The notes beneath the pieces were generated by a model. That model saw only the letters and a list, made by a program, of their open reading frames with translations, had not been told where the DNA came from and ran no database searches. Position numbers and translations under genes: made by a program. This document shows positions 42,854-52,234 of a stretch of DNA of 64,000 bases, one piece after another. Source of the stretch: JALHNI01 sp044226365 (lineage in GTDB: Bacteria > Acidobacteriota > Terriglobia > Bryobacterales > Bryobacteraceae); NCBI GenBank assembly GCA_044226365.1, contig JBGAHE010000015.1:23086-87085 (forward strand), in the 5' to 3' direction. The number at the start of each line of letters is the position of its first letter. Position 1 is the stretch's first letter.

Positions 42854-45103
42854 CTAACGTTTGAGGCGGTTCTCGTACCAGACGACGTTGGCACTCTCCT
42901 GACCGGCGACCAGGACGTCCAGATCGCCGTCGCCGTCCATGTCGACGAGGCGGATGTCATAGGCGCCTTGCTCTTCGTGGATGTTGTGCTGGGTGAAGTG
43001 GCCGCGGCCGTCGTTTTCGAACCAGGCGGCGATGCGGCTGTCCTTGGCGCAGGTGACGGCGTCGATGTCGCCATCGCCATCGATGTCGCCGATGGCGAGC
43101 GAGTGAGGTCCGGCGAGGGTGGCGTTGATCTCATGGGGCTGCCAATGGGGAGCCTGAAACCAGACGAGCCCGAAGCCGTGGCCGCGTGAGGCGAGCAGGT
43201 CCGGCTGGCCGTCGCCGTCGATGTCAGCGACGTGGATGTTAGTGGCGCCGGGCTGTTGGGTGGCGACGACGTGCTTGGTCCAGGGCTCGCGGCCGTTGCG
43301 GGGCTGCTCCCACCAGGCGAACCAGTTGCCCCCGTCGGCGATCTTGGCGGCGCTCGCGATGTCGGGGCGTCCGTCACCGTTCAGGTCTCCGAAGCCATGG
43401 TAGTGGCTGAGGCCGGCGGCGTCGCCCCGGGCGAAGACGTGACGCTCCCAAGCCGGGGCGGTGCGGACGTTCCTGGGGATCTTGAACCAGGCGACGGAGT
43501 TGGCAAAGGGGCCTTTCGGCTGGCCGCTATTGCCGATCAGGTCGAGCTTACCGTCGCGGTCGACGTCTCCGAGGATGAGCCCGTGAATGCCATCGACGCC
43601 GCCCTGGGCCGCGTCGTCGATGACGTGATAGGCCCACTTATCGGTGAGCGGGTTCCTGGGCCGCTCCAGCCAGAAGATGAGGCCGGGCGAATAGCGGCAG
43701 CCGATGTAATCGAGGTCGCCATCACCGTCGACGTCCATGACGGCGGAGTGGATGACCTGGACGCCTTCCATCAGCAGGGTGGGCTTCCAGTCCGGCGCGG
43801 TGTAGAGCATGGTGCGGTAAGCCTTGGTCGCCATCTCGTTGGTGATGACGTCGACCTGACGATCGCCGGTGAAGTCGGCGGCGATGGCGGTCCAATTCTT
43901 GAAGCCTTCGGTGACGAGGTGGCGCTTCCAGGCGGGGCGGCTTTCGTTCCAGTAGATCTTGACGTTGCGGGTGGCGCGTCCGCCGGCGATGATCTCGGGG
44001 CGGCCATCACCGTTGAGGTCGGCGATGACGAGATCTTCGCAGGCCATGCCACCGGAGTCGATGAGTTCGGTCTGCTTCCAACGACCGTCGGGCTGCCGCT
44101 TGAACATGGCGACACCAACGGTGGGCCGGCCGCGCCAGCCGGCGATGAGTTCGTCGCTGCCGTCACCATCGAAGTCGCCCCAGCCGATGGCGTGGCCTTC
44201 GAAGATCTGGCTCTCGATGACGGAACGCTTCCAGGCCGCTTGCGAGGGGAAGGACTCGGGGAAGGCGGGCACGGCGGCTTGCGGATCAACGTGGGGGGCG
44301 GGCTCCTCGTAGATGGCGATGGTGTTGCCATGGTAGGGCTCGATGGCGGCGAGGACGCGTCCGACATTGACGCGGCCCAGTTTGACTTCGCCCGGTTGCC
44401 CATCGCCGAAGCGCTCGCGCCGCCATTGGCCGGAAGCGGAACGGGTGAGAGCGAAGAAGCCATCGCGGCTGCCGATGATGAGGCGGCCATCGGCGCCGAT
44501 GAAATTGTGCGTCTCGCGCAGGGTGTCGTCGGCGACTTCAACGGGCCAAGCATCCTGACTCGGGTTCGCCGGGATGCGATAGGCGAGGACACGGAGCGGG
44601 GCTTGATCCCACTTGGGGGCCTTGGTGAGGCGGCCGTGCAAGGGGAGCCCGATGAGCTCGGGGCGGCCATCGGCATCGACGTCGACAAAGCGGAGACGGT
44701 GCAAAGTGGGCTCCGCGCCGATGCGATAGGCGGGCCAGCGTTGGTCGGGGCCGGTGTTGCGCAGCCAGTGCAGCGTGCCGCCCGACTCGGTGTTGCTGGG
44801 CTCCCAATCCCCGGCGAGAGCGATATCGATGCGGCCATCGCCGTCGATGTCATGGAGGGCAATGGCGACGTTGTCCTTGGGGGTGACTTTCTCGGCGATG
44901 ACATGCTTCTGCCAGGTGGGGTTCTGATACCAGGCGACCTGGGTATTGTGAACCGCGACGACGTCCGGGAGCTTGTCTCCATTGATGTCGGCGACGTGGA
45001 CGGCATAGATCACGCCGTAGTCTTTGTCGATCTCCTGGGCACGAAAACTCTGCGCAGAGAGAGCCAAAGGAAGAGCCAGAAACAGAGCGTATTTGGTGAG
45101 CAC
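42854..45103 (-). CDS. Exported FG-GAP/VCBS-repeat beta-propeller protein
   Basis: Protein of about 749 residues from a GTG at 45103 that begins the signal peptide (LTKYALFLALPLALSAQ); a GTG 18 codons earlier is also possible. It contains at least ten FG-GAP/VCBS-like repeats with calcium-binding DxDGDGxxD loops, e.g. DINGDKLPDVV, FDGDGSDELIAG, DLNGDGRPEIIAGG, DVDGDGDLDYIG, DIDGDGDIDAVT and DMDGDGDLDVLVAG, probably forming one or two seven-bladed propellers. Likely secreted and calcium-binding, with an adhesive or substrate-binding role. It is divergent from the class III aminotransferase. A long antisense frame on the other strand is an artefact of the repeated GC-rich codons. Confidence 0.85.
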   Translation of the reverse strand: MLTKYALFLALPLALSAQSFRAQEIDKDYGVIYAVHVADINGDKLPDVVAVHNTQVAWYQNPTWQKHVIAEKVTPKDNVAIALHDIDGDGRIDIALAGDWEPSNTESGGTLHWLRNTGPDQRWPAYRIGAEPTLHRLRFVDVDADGRPELIGLPLHGRLTKAPKWDQAPLRVLAYRIPANPSQDAWPVEVADDTLRETHNFIGADGRLIIGSRDGFFALTRSASGQWRRERFGDGQPGEVKLGRVNVGRVLAAIEPYHGNTIAIYEEPAPHVDPQAAVPAFPESFPSQAAWKRSVIESQIFEGHAIGWGDFDGDGSDELIAGWRGRPTVGVAMFKRQPDGRWKQTELIDSGGMACEDLVIADLNGDGRPEIIAGGRATRNVKIYWNESRPAWKRHLVTEGFKNWTAIAADFTGDRQVDVITNEMATKAYRTMLYTAPDWKPTLLMEGVQVIHSAVMDVDGDGDLDYIGCRYSPGLIFWLERPRNPLTDKWAYHVIDDAAQGGVDGIHGLILGDVDRDGKLDLIGNSGQPKGPFANSVAWFKIPRNVRTAPAWERHVFARGDAAGLSHYHGFGDLNGDGRPDIASAAKIADGGNWFAWWEQPRNGREPWTKHVVATQQPGATNIHVADIDGDGQPDLLASRGHGFGLVWFQAPHWQPHEINATLAGPHSLAIGDIDGDGDIDAVTCAKDSRIAAWFENDGRGHFTQHNIHEEQGAYDIRLVDMDGDGDLDVLVAGQESANVVWYENRLKR

Positions 45104-45235
45104 AGCATATTGATCATAAGCGCTAGAATCGAGACATGCGGATCCCTTCCACCGCACGTCCCGGCCTCTTCGGCGGTGACTAGGCCAGCCGCCGCGCTCC
45201 TCCCACCCGATTTTCCAGTTCGCAAGGGGGACTCC

Positions 45236-46588
45236 ATGTCCAGTTCAACTGTTCGTCCGGATTTGCCGCACCTGGTGACGGCGCTGCCGGGTCCGAAGGC
45301 GCAAGCGTTGATCGAACGCGACCGGGCGGTACTCTCGCCCTCTTACACGCGCGGCTACCCGCTGGTGGTGGAGCGCGCGGCCGGAGCCATGGTGGAGGAT
45401 CCGGACGGCAACCGGTTTCTCGACTTCAACGCGGGCATCGCGGTGGTAGCGACCGGGCATTGTCATCCGCGGGTGCAGGAGGCGATCCGCCGGCAAGCCG
45501 AGAAGCTGATCCACATGTCGGGCACCGATTTCTACTACGAGAATATGGTGCTGCTGGCGGAGAAGCTGGCGGCGCTGGTGCCGGGAGCGGCGCAGGAGCG
45601 GCAGCGCGTTTACTTCGGCAACTCAGGGGCTGAGGCCGTGGAGGCAGCGCTGAAACTGGCGCGGTATCACACGGGCCGGGACAAGTTCATCGCGTTCTTC
45701 GGCGCGTTTCACGGGCGAACGATGGGGGCGCTCGCGGCGACCGGCAGCAAGAGCATCCAGAAGAAAGGTTTTGGTCCGCTGGTGCCTGGCGTGACGCATC
45801 TGCCCTATGCGTACTGCTATCGCTGCGCTTACGGGAAGCAGCCGGAGACCTGTGCCGTGGAGTGCGTGCAGGCGATTGAGCAGCAGTTGGTGAAGACGAT
45901 TCTGCCAGCGGAAGAAGTGGCCGCGATCATCGTGGAGCCGATTCAGGGAGAGGGCGGCTACGTGGTGCCGCCGCAGAAGTTCTTCGATGAGTTGCAGGCG
46001 GTGGCCAAGCGGCTGAACACACTGCTGATCTTCGACGAAGTGCAGAGCGGCATGGGACGCACCGGCAAGATGTGGGCGGCCGAGCACTTTGGAGCAGTAC
46101 CGGACATCATGACGATCGCGAAGGGAATTGCGAGCGGGATGCCCTTATCGGCGATGGTGGCGCGGGCGAGCGTGATGCAGTGGAAGCCGGGCGCGCATGC
46201 GTCGACATTTGGGGGCAATCCGGTCTGTATTGCGGCTTCGCTGGCGACGATCGAGTTGCTGGAAGAGCAGTTGCTGGGGCAGGCGGCGCGAATCGGGGAG
46301 CGGATGATGGCGCGGATGCGGACGTGGCCTCAGCGGTTTCGAGCCGTCGGCGAGGTAAGAGGAAAGGGCCTGATGCTGGGCTTTGAGTTAGTGCGCGATC
46401 CGGCGACGCGAGAGCGGGCGCCGGAGGTGCGGGATCGCATTGAGGCGCTGGCGTTTGAGCGCGGGTTGCTGGTGCTGGGCGCGGGGCAGAATTCGATTCG
46501 GCTGTGTCCGCCGCTGGTGATTTCGGAAGATCAGGCTGACTTTGCGCTGTCGACGCTGGAGGAGTGCATTGGGCGGGCAACGCAGTGA
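45236..46588 (+). CDS. Class III aminotransferase (4-aminobutyrate/acetylornithine aminotransferase family)
   Basis: PLP-dependent cytoplasmic aminotransferase of 450 residues. Start ATG 45236 with AGGGGG 6 bases before. Motifs: GNSGAEAVEAALK for phosphate binding, FFGAFHGRT, FDEVQSGMGRTGK with the pyridine-binding Asp267, and the cofactor lysine Lys296 in IAKGIASGMPLSAM. Four cysteines at 194, 197, 206 and 210 (CYRC, then CAVEC) may bind a metal, a feature I associate with a subgroup of this family. A gab-type role in omega-amino acid breakdown is possible. The last 482 bases are overlapped on the other strand by the gene at 46107-47138. Confidence 0.9.
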   Translation: MSSSTVRPDLPHLVTALPGPKAQALIERDRAVLSPSYTRGYPLVVERAAGAMVEDPDGNRFLDFNAGIAVVATGHCHPRVQEAIRRQAEKLIHMSGTDFYYENMVLLAEKLAALVPGAAQERQRVYFGNSGAEAVEAALKLARYHTGRDKFIAFFGAFHGRTMGALAATGSKSIQKKGFGPLVPGVTHLPYAYCYRCAYGKQPETCAVECVQAIEQQLVKTILPAEEVAAIIVEPIQGEGGYVVPPQKFFDELQAVAKRLNTLLIFDEVQSGMGRTGKMWAAEHFGAVPDIMTIAKGIASGMPLSAMVARASVMQWKPGAHASTFGGNPVCIAASLATIELLEEQLLGQAARIGERMMARMRTWPQRFRAVGEVRGKGLMLGFELVRDPATRERAPEVRDRIEALAFERGLLVLGAGQNSIRLCPPLVISEDQADFALSTLEECIGRATQ

Positions 46589-47138
46589 GCGAGGGTGACG
46601 AAACGAAGCCAATTTCGGGAGCGGGCTCCGGACGCAAGAGGCCGGCGCGTTCGAGCGAGCGGAGCGCGCGGTGGAAGTCGTTTTCGATGAGGGTACGGTA
46701 GCGGAAGAAGTTTTTGTGGAGGAGGTCCTGACGATCGTCGGGGCGAACCTCGAGCATGCAGATGGCGAGACCTTCGTAGGGGTCCGGTTGGAGCTTGGGG
46801 TGACGAGCGCCGGCGAGCCCTTCGGCGAGGTGGGCGCGGTAAAGCGTTTGGAGCCAGCCGCGTTCGGTGCGGGCGCAACGCAGCGAGAGCCAATGACGGT
46901 GAACGAAGCGCTCGACGAGGATTTGCTGCGTGGGAGTGCGGGGCTGGAGTTCGTCGAGGACGTCCTGGCGAAGCTGGTCGAAGTCGGCGGCGGATTCGAA
47001 GGGGAGCACGACGCTGGCGGCCGTGAGTCCGTGCTTCAAGGAGTTGAAGCGAGCCTGGGATTTGCCGGCGGCGGTGCGGGGTCCGGTGGACTTTTGCGCG
47101 TTGCGGCGGTTCGCGTCGATTTGCTTTTGAGTGGCCAT
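46107..47138 (-). CDS. Unknown-function protein of the 'ANRRNAxKSTGPRT' family, tail antisense to aminotransferase
   Basis: Protein of 343 residues. The N-terminal 40 residues (QIDANRRNAQKSTGPRTAAG, then SLKHGLTA) are, as I remember, a conserved start of many small, often multi-copy unknown proteins in Acidobacteria and Planctomycetes. The next 140 residues are helical and charged. The last ~160 residues are Pro/Ala/Ser-rich and lie entirely antisense to the aminotransferase, so the tail may be extended by loss of an earlier stop or simply be unselected. No export signal. Function unknown; the N-terminal basic helix might bind nucleic acid. Whether it is translated to the end is uncertain. 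Confidence 0.6.
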   Translation of the reverse strand: MATQKQIDANRRNAQKSTGPRTAAGKSQARFNSLKHGLTAASVVLPFESAADFDQLRQDVLDELQPRTPTQQILVERFVHRHWLSLRCARTERGWLQTLYRAHLAEGLAGARHPKLQPDPYEGLAICMLEVRPDDRQDLLHKNFFRYRTLIENDFHRALRSLERAGLLRPEPAPEIGFVSSPSLTALPAQCTPPASTAQSQPDLPKSPAADTAESNSAPRPAPATRAQTPAPQCDPAPPAPALASPDRALTQSPASGPFLLPRRRLETAEATSASAPSSAPRFAPPAPATALPATRSSPAKPQYRPDCPQMSTHARPASTASRSPAPPSPIRASRSQFPSRSS

Positions 47139-47273
47139 GGGTCGTCCTCTGTATTTAGGGTGACAGGTGGGCCAAAATTTAAGCGCTTGTCGGGAGGCGG
47201 AACCGGTGGCCAGATGATTGAGGGGATGGGGTTTGCGTGATTTTTCGCTGTGGTGTGACCGGGGATCGAGGGA

Positions 47274-47307
47274 CGAAAGAAAGGGGCAGGCGACGGTGGC
47301 CTGCCCC
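47274..47307 (-). terminator. Intrinsic terminator of the 47.3-50.8 kb Oar-like gene
   Basis: On the minus strand the stem GGGGCAGGC (47307-47299), a 7-base loop and GCCTGCCCC (47291-47283) is followed by TTTCTTTC. It begins about 17 bases after the stop codon of the Oar-like gene. Confidence 0.82.
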
Positions 47308-47323
47308 GCTTGTCAGGCAGAGA

Positions 47324-50300
47324 TTAGAGGAAGAAACGGACGCCGAGTTGAACCAGGCGCGAGAAGTTCGCCTGGCTGCTGATGACGCCGAAGGCGGCGT
47401 TGCCGAAGGTAGTGTTGGGAGCGTAGAACATCGGGGTGTTGCCGACATTCAGGGCCTCGGCGCGGAACTGGGCTTTGAAGCGTTCGCCGATGGCAAAGGT
47501 TTTGAACACGGAGAGATCGAAGTTGATCTGGCCGGGTCCGCGGGTGGAGATGGTGCGGCTGAGATTGCCGAAGGTGAACTGCGGCGCCAGCGAGAAGGCG
47601 GAGCGGTTGAACCAGCCATCGAGGCGCTTATCGAAGGGGAGGTCCGGCTGCGGGTTTACGCCGGTGGCGTTGGGCCGCATGTGCTGGGCGCCGATGACGC
47701 TGTTGTCGTTGGCTTGGGTGATCGACATGGGGTAGCCGGACTGCATGACGCTAACGAGGTTGATGGACCAGCCGCCGACGGCCAGGTCCGTGAAGCGATT
47801 GCCGGAGAGGAAGCGCTTGCCCTGTCCGAAGGGGAGTTCGTAGGTAGTGGAGAACGAGAGGCGGTGCGGGGTGTGCGAGGAGGAGAGGCCGTACTCGGCA
47901 CCGGGGTTGTAGGCGTTTTGGGGTCCGCCAGCGGTGGCGGCAAAGTCATTGCCGGCGGCGGCGCCATAGGCCTGATCCATGTTCTGCGAACGCGTGTAAG
48001 TGGCGAGAGCAGTGAGGCCCATGGCGAAGCGGCGCTGGACCTTGATGTACATCGCGTGATAGACGGCACGGTTGGTGTCGGAGGCGGTGAGAGTGACGCC
48101 GGTAAATTGCGGGAAGGGACGGAGTAGCTGGGAGCGCGAGATGGTGGAGCCAGCAACGCCGAGCACGCCGCCTTTCTGGTACATCGGGTTGGCGACGCTC
48201 TGATTCAGAGCGCTGCCGAGCGAAAGATACTGCGGGTCTAACTGGTTGATGTTGCGGCCGCCCTGCGCAAGGTGGAGGCTCTTTGAGCCGATGTAGCCGA
48301 CACCCAGAACGAAGTTACCGGGTAACTGGCGCTGGAAGTCAAAGGAGTACTGTTGGACGTAACCGGAGCTGGCGTCCTTGTCCGGGATGGACAAGCTTTG
48401 ACCGACGCCGGTGAGGCCGCCGTCGGCGCGCCCGATGGGGCGGAGGAGGCCGTTGGGATAAGGGTTCGCAAGGGAGGTGGCCGGCGTGATGTTGTTATCG
48501 AGCGAACCGATGATCGGGGTGGACTGCGAGTAACCGATGGTGGATTGGAAGGAGAAGGCGAGCGGCGCCCAGAAGATGCCATAACCGCCGCGAACGGCCG
48601 TTTTGGAGTTGATGGCGTAGGCGGCGCCGACGCGCGGCGACCATTTATTGGTGGTGGGGTTGCCGGCGTGGCGGCCATAGCCGTTCTCACCCGCGAACAT
48701 GACGGCGCCGAAGATTTTGGGGTCGGCGACAGTCTTTTGGAGGGGGCTGGCGATGGCGTTGTCGAAGCCGACGATGAAGTTGTCGTTGCGATCGGCGGGG
48801 CCGGTTTCGTGTTCGTAACGCAGGCCGAGGTTGAGGGTGAGCTTGGAGGAGATGCGCCAATCGTCGCCGATGAAGCCGGCATAGTATTTGACGAAGTTAT
48901 AGAAGTTGGTGGCGACGGTCATGCTGCCATCGGTGGGATAGCCGAGTAACATGGTGCCTAAGCCGGCGCCGGTGCCAAGGACGTTCTGATTCGGCAAGCT
49001 GCGGGTGAAGACGTCGCTGAAGGTGAAGCTGCTGGGGCCGGTGGCGGGAGCGCCGTCATGTTGGATGAGGCGGAAGTCGAAGCCGGCTTTGACGCTGTGC
49101 TTGCCCATGAATTTCGAGGCGGTGGTATTGAAGCTCTTCGAGTGGAAGACGTTTTGCGAGGTGGTGCCGCCGCCGTAGCTGGTGAGGCCGCCCACCGTAA
49201 GGCTGGGGAAAGCCGAGTAAGTAGTTTGCGAGGCGAGCGAAGCGGGCAGGCCCAGCTCGGTGAGATTGAAGCCGAGACTGGTGGGCGTGGAGAAGTTCGG
49301 GAAGCGATTGAAGCCATAGCGCACGGCGATGACCGTGGTGGGCGTGGGCGTGAGGGTGGAATTGACCTGGGTGGCATCGACCTTGCGGAAGAGGACGCTT
49401 TGGCCCGGCGTGGCGACGCCGCCCCACCAGGCATTGGCCGGTTCGCGGCTGCCGTAGTGGAGGTAAGAGGCGGAGGCGCGCCACCATTTGGTGACTTCGT
49501 GATCGAGCTTCCAAGTGGTTTGGTCGGCACGGTTGTAAGCGGCGACGGTGGCGTCGTAGTTGGGGGAGCCGTAACGATCGGTGTTAGCGCCGGTGACGTT
49601 GGGCAGCGGATAGTAAGAAGCCATGCTGCGGCCGATGGCGCTGACGCGGTTGGCGGGAATGATGTTGCCGGGGAAGGGCTGGCGGGCGGCGCCGCCGGCA
49701 CCGGTGAGCGGGTCATAGACGAGTTGGAGGGCATCGCTGCCGGCGACGGTGGACTTGGTTTGGGAGAAGTCGCCGAGGCGCTCGCGGGCGGTGGGGACCT
49801 GGAGACGGGTGCCGGCGGCTTCGGTCTGGCGGTAGGCTTCACCGGTGATCCAGAAGAAGGTGCGGTTGCGGCCGTCGTAGAGCTTGGGGATGCGGATGGG
49901 TCCGCCGATGGAGCCGCCATAGTTGCGGAAGGGCTGCTCGATGCGAGGGGTGCCGGCGCGGTTGGAGAAGAAGTTGTTCGCGAGCCAGGGAGTTTCGCGG
50001 ATGTAGCCGAAGGCGGAGCCGTGCATCTGGTTCGTGCCGGAGCGGAGGAAGGTGTTGAAGGTGCCGCCGCCGGTGCGGCCCATTTCGGCGTCGTAGGTGT
50101 TGGATTGGACTTTCATGTCCTGAACGGCTTCGAGGGAGGGAATGATGACGGCGCGATTGGTGGAGTCCGTGATGGAGATGCCGTCGAGGGTGTAGTTATT
50201 GCCGCGGACGGGGCCGCCGGCAATGGAGATGGCGGAGGAACCGGACTGGTCCTGCATGCGATTGAACTTGGGGTTGCCGACCTGGACGACGCCTTCGGAG

Positions 50301-50755
50301 AGCTTGGAGAGCATGAAGGGATTGCGGCCGAGGTTGGGGAGGTCAATGAGTTTTTGGCGATCGATGACCTGGCCGTTGGAGGCGGTGGCGGTGTCGATGA
50401 GAGCCGCTTCTTCGGTGACGTTGACCGATTCGGTGACCTGGCCGATGTCGAGCTTGAGGTCGGCGGTGACGGCTTGCTGGGTGCCGACGATGACGCCGCG
50501 GCTTTCATGGCGTTTGAAACCGGGGGCTTCGGCCACGACGGTATACGTGGCGGGGTTCAGAGCGGAGAACGTGTATTCGCCATCCGGCGAGGTGAGGGTG
50601 GAACGCTGGATCGACGTACCTTCGTCGGTGGCCGTGATCTTGACCATGGGCACGGCGGCGCCGTTCGGGTCAACCACCCGCCCACGAAGGGAGCCCATAA
50701 AGGACTGTGCGAGGGCAGGAATCGCACAAACCAGGAACAGACACAAATAACGCAT
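47324..50755 (-). CDS. Oar-like TonB-dependent receptor with carboxypeptidase-regulatory-like domain
   Basis: Outer-membrane protein of about 1143 residues. Two adjacent ATGs follow AGGAG; the second, at 50755, has the better spacing. The signal peptide (LCLFLVCAIPALAQS) is followed by a CarboxypepD_reg-like domain (GSLRGRVVDPNGAAVPMVKI), a plug-like region with DLPNLGRNPFMLSKLSEGV, a TLDGISITDSTNRAV loop, and the barrel ending LVQLGVRFFL. It is the third Oar-like gene of the window and is alone in its transcript, bounded by a terminator. Substrate unknown. Confidence 0.9.
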   Translation of the reverse strand: MRYLCLFLVCAIPALAQSFMGSLRGRVVDPNGAAVPMVKITATDEGTSIQRSTLTSPDGEYTFSALNPATYTVVAEAPGFKRHESRGVIVGTQQAVTADLKLDIGQVTESVNVTEEAALIDTATASNGQVIDRQKLIDLPNLGRNPFMLSKLSEGVVQVGNPKFNRMQDQSGSSAISIAGGPVRGNNYTLDGISITDSTNRAVIIPSLEAVQDMKVQSNTYDAEMGRTGGGTFNTFLRSGTNQMHGSAFGYIRETPWLANNFFSNRAGTPRIEQPFRNYGGSIGGPIRIPKLYDGRNRTFFWITGEAYRQTEAAGTRLQVPTARERLGDFSQTKSTVAGSDALQLVYDPLTGAGGAARQPFPGNIIPANRVSAIGRSMASYYPLPNVTGANTDRYGSPNYDATVAAYNRADQTTWKLDHEVTKWWRASASYLHYGSREPANAWWGGVATPGQSVLFRKVDATQVNSTLTPTPTTVIAVRYGFNRFPNFSTPTSLGFNLTELGLPASLASQTTYSAFPSLTVGGLTSYGGGTTSQNVFHSKSFNTTASKFMGKHSVKAGFDFRLIQHDGAPATGPSSFTFSDVFTRSLPNQNVLGTGAGLGTMLLGYPTDGSMTVATNFYNFVKYYAGFIGDDWRISSKLTLNLGLRYEHETGPADRNDNFIVGFDNAIASPLQKTVADPKIFGAVMFAGENGYGRHAGNPTTNKWSPRVGAAYAINSKTAVRGGYGIFWAPLAFSFQSTIGYSQSTPIIGSLDNNITPATSLANPYPNGLLRPIGRADGGLTGVGQSLSIPDKDASSGYVQQYSFDFQRQLPGNFVLGVGYIGSKSLHLAQGGRNINQLDPQYLSLGSALNQSVANPMYQKGGVLGVAGSTISRSQLLRPFPQFTGVTLTASDTNRAVYHAMYIKVQRRFAMGLTALATYTRSQNMDQAYGAAAGNDFAATAGGPQNAYNPGAEYGLSSSHTPHRLSFSTTYELPFGQGKRFLSGNRFTDLAVGGWSINLVSVMQSGYPMSITQANDNSVIGAQHMRPNATGVNPQPDLPFDKRLDGWFNRSAFSLAPQFTFGNLSRTISTRGPGQINFDLSVFKTFAIGERFKAQFRAEALNVGNTPMFYAPNTTFGNAAFGVISSQANFSRLVQLGVRFFL

Positions 50756-50875
50756 CATCTCTCCTTTGATCGGTGAGAGCGACAGAGCGGCTGGATCCCA
50801 ACGGGGGATGATGGAGGGCGACTCGCTGCGGCGCGAGCCGTCCGTGAGGCAGGGTGGGTGAGTTGAGGAGGCCGG

Positions 50876-52033
50876 TTAGGCCATGACCTTGTCCAGGGCG
50901 GCGGTGAACTTATCCATCTCTTCCTGGGTGCCAACGGTGACGCGGACTTTGGTGGGCCAGGCGGGCCAGACGCGGCCGATGTAGATCTTGTGTTCGGTGA
51001 GGGCTTTGGCGATTTCGCCGCCCGGGCGGCCGACTTCCATCATGAAGAAGTTGGTTTCGCTGGGCACGTACTTGATGTGAGCCTTTTCGAGATGCTCGAA
51101 GGTCTTTTCCCGAATGCGTTTGTTGATGGCGCGGCGTTCGGCGATGAGGCCTTTGACCTTGAGGCTGGCGGTGGCGCAGGCGGTGCCCGTGATGGGGAGG
51201 AAGCTGGGATTGCCGTAGGCGTTCATCTTGGCCAGCAGATCGGGGCGGGCGAGCGCGAAGCCGGCGCGGATGCCAGCCATGCCGTAGGCCTTGGAGAAGG
51301 TACGAAGGACGACGACGTCTTTGCCGGCGGCGACCAGGTCGTTGGCGGGCTCGGCTGAATCCGAGAAGTGGATGTAGGCTTCGTCGACGACGACGACGGC
51401 GTCCGGTTTCTTATTAGCGAGTAAGTACTCGATGTCTTTACGGGCGGTGACGGTGCCCGTGGGGTTATTGGGATTGCAGACGTAGTAGGCGCCGGCGTTG
51501 GGGTCCGCCTTGATCATCGCCTCGACGTCGTGGGAATAGTCGGCACGGAGGGGGACGCGAATGACCTTGGAACCAATGTAACGGGGAGCGCCGCCGCCGT
51601 AGCCGGGGTCGCCCATGACCCAGCTGCGGGTGGGCGAGGTGAAACCGCAGGCGACTCGCGTGAGAGGATCGCTGGAACCGGCAGTGGCCTGAACACACTC
51701 CAGCTTCACGCCTTCCACCTCGGCGATCGTGCGCGCGAGTTCGCCGGCTTCGTTGTGGGGCGAGTAACGGCCGCCCCAGGGGGCCACCTTGTAGATGGCT
51801 TCCAGACCTTCTTTGCAGGGTCCGAGGGGATTCTCGTTGGTGCTGATGCGGACCGCATCGGGCGGCAGGGTGGCGCGCCCGGTGAGACGGCGCTGCGCTT
51901 CCTGGGCCATGGCGAATTCGTTGTAGAACGGGAGGGTCGCCCCCGCGGTAATCATGCTCGCGACACGGGCCATTTGCCGGCGCGTAAAGCCTCGCTGACC
52001 GAGGGTCTCAAGCTGCTGATGGGAGAGCGACAT
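50876..52033 (-). CDS. PLP aminotransferase (histidinol-phosphate type) with Tat-like leader
   Basis: Fold-type I aminotransferase of about 385 residues resembling HisC. Motifs: STNENPLGP (65-72), CNPNNPTG (186-193), VVDEAYIHF with Asp217, and the PLP lysine Lys248 in TFSKAYGMAGIRAGFA. Unlike ordinary HisC it has an extra N-terminal region with FTRRQMARVASMITAGATL, which looks like a twin-arginine signal. If exported, PLP would have to be loaded before transport. The ATG at 52033 is preceded by AAAGGTG. No other histidine-biosynthesis genes are near. A function in amino-acid metabolism outside the cytoplasm is open. Confidence 0.85.
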   Translation of the reverse strand: MSLSHQQLETLGQRGFTRRQMARVASMITAGATLPFYNEFAMAQEAQRRLTGRATLPPDAVRISTNENPLGPCKEGLEAIYKVAPWGGRYSPHNEAGELARTIAEVEGVKLECVQATAGSSDPLTRVACGFTSPTRSWVMGDPGYGGGAPRYIGSKVIRVPLRADYSHDVEAMIKADPNAGAYYVCNPNNPTGTVTARKDIEYLLANKKPDAVVVVDEAYIHFSDSAEPANDLVAAGKDVVVLRTFSKAYGMAGIRAGFALARPDLLAKMNAYGNPSFLPITGTACATASLKVKGLIAERRAINKRIREKTFEHLEKAHIKYVPSETNFFMMEVGRPGGEIAKALTEHKIYIGRVWPAWPTKVRVTVGTQEEMDKFTAALDKVMA

Positions 52034-52114
52034 CACGACACCTTTCACAACTGATTTGAAGGATCGGCTCGCGACTGGGGAGCGAGAGGCAACAAGGCGG
52101 GGCGAATTGGATGG

Positions 52115-52144
52115 ATTCTACACGAAGAAGTGAAGATGTGTAAA
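52115..52144 (-). promoter_or_regulatory. Promoter upstream of the Tat-type aminotransferase
   Basis: On the minus strand TTTACA (52144-52139), an 18-base spacer and TAGAAT (52120-52115) lie about 80 bases before the ATG at 52033. Both boxes match 5 of 6 consensus positions. The divergent plus-strand gene starts at 52235; its own promoter is not clear. Confidence 0.5.
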
Positions 52145-52234
52145 GGAGAAATTTCAATTGCAGTAAAAGGCAACGTTGTAAGGAAAGGTTAAGAGAGTAA
52201 CCAAGTTGCGGTGCCGCGGGTTCTAATCAGAGAT

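Noticed and set aside
43232..45235. Long open frame on the plus strand fused in frame to the class III aminotransferase (1118 residues in all)
   Set aside because: It is antisense to the FG-GAP repeat gene, has low complexity from the repeated GAC/GGC codons, and the aminotransferase has its own start with AGGGGG at 45236.
49058..50776. 572-residue plus-strand frame rich in Gly, Ala, Glu and Val
   Set aside because: Antisense shadow of the Oar-like gene at 47324-50755; composition is what antisense GC-rich coding DNA produces.
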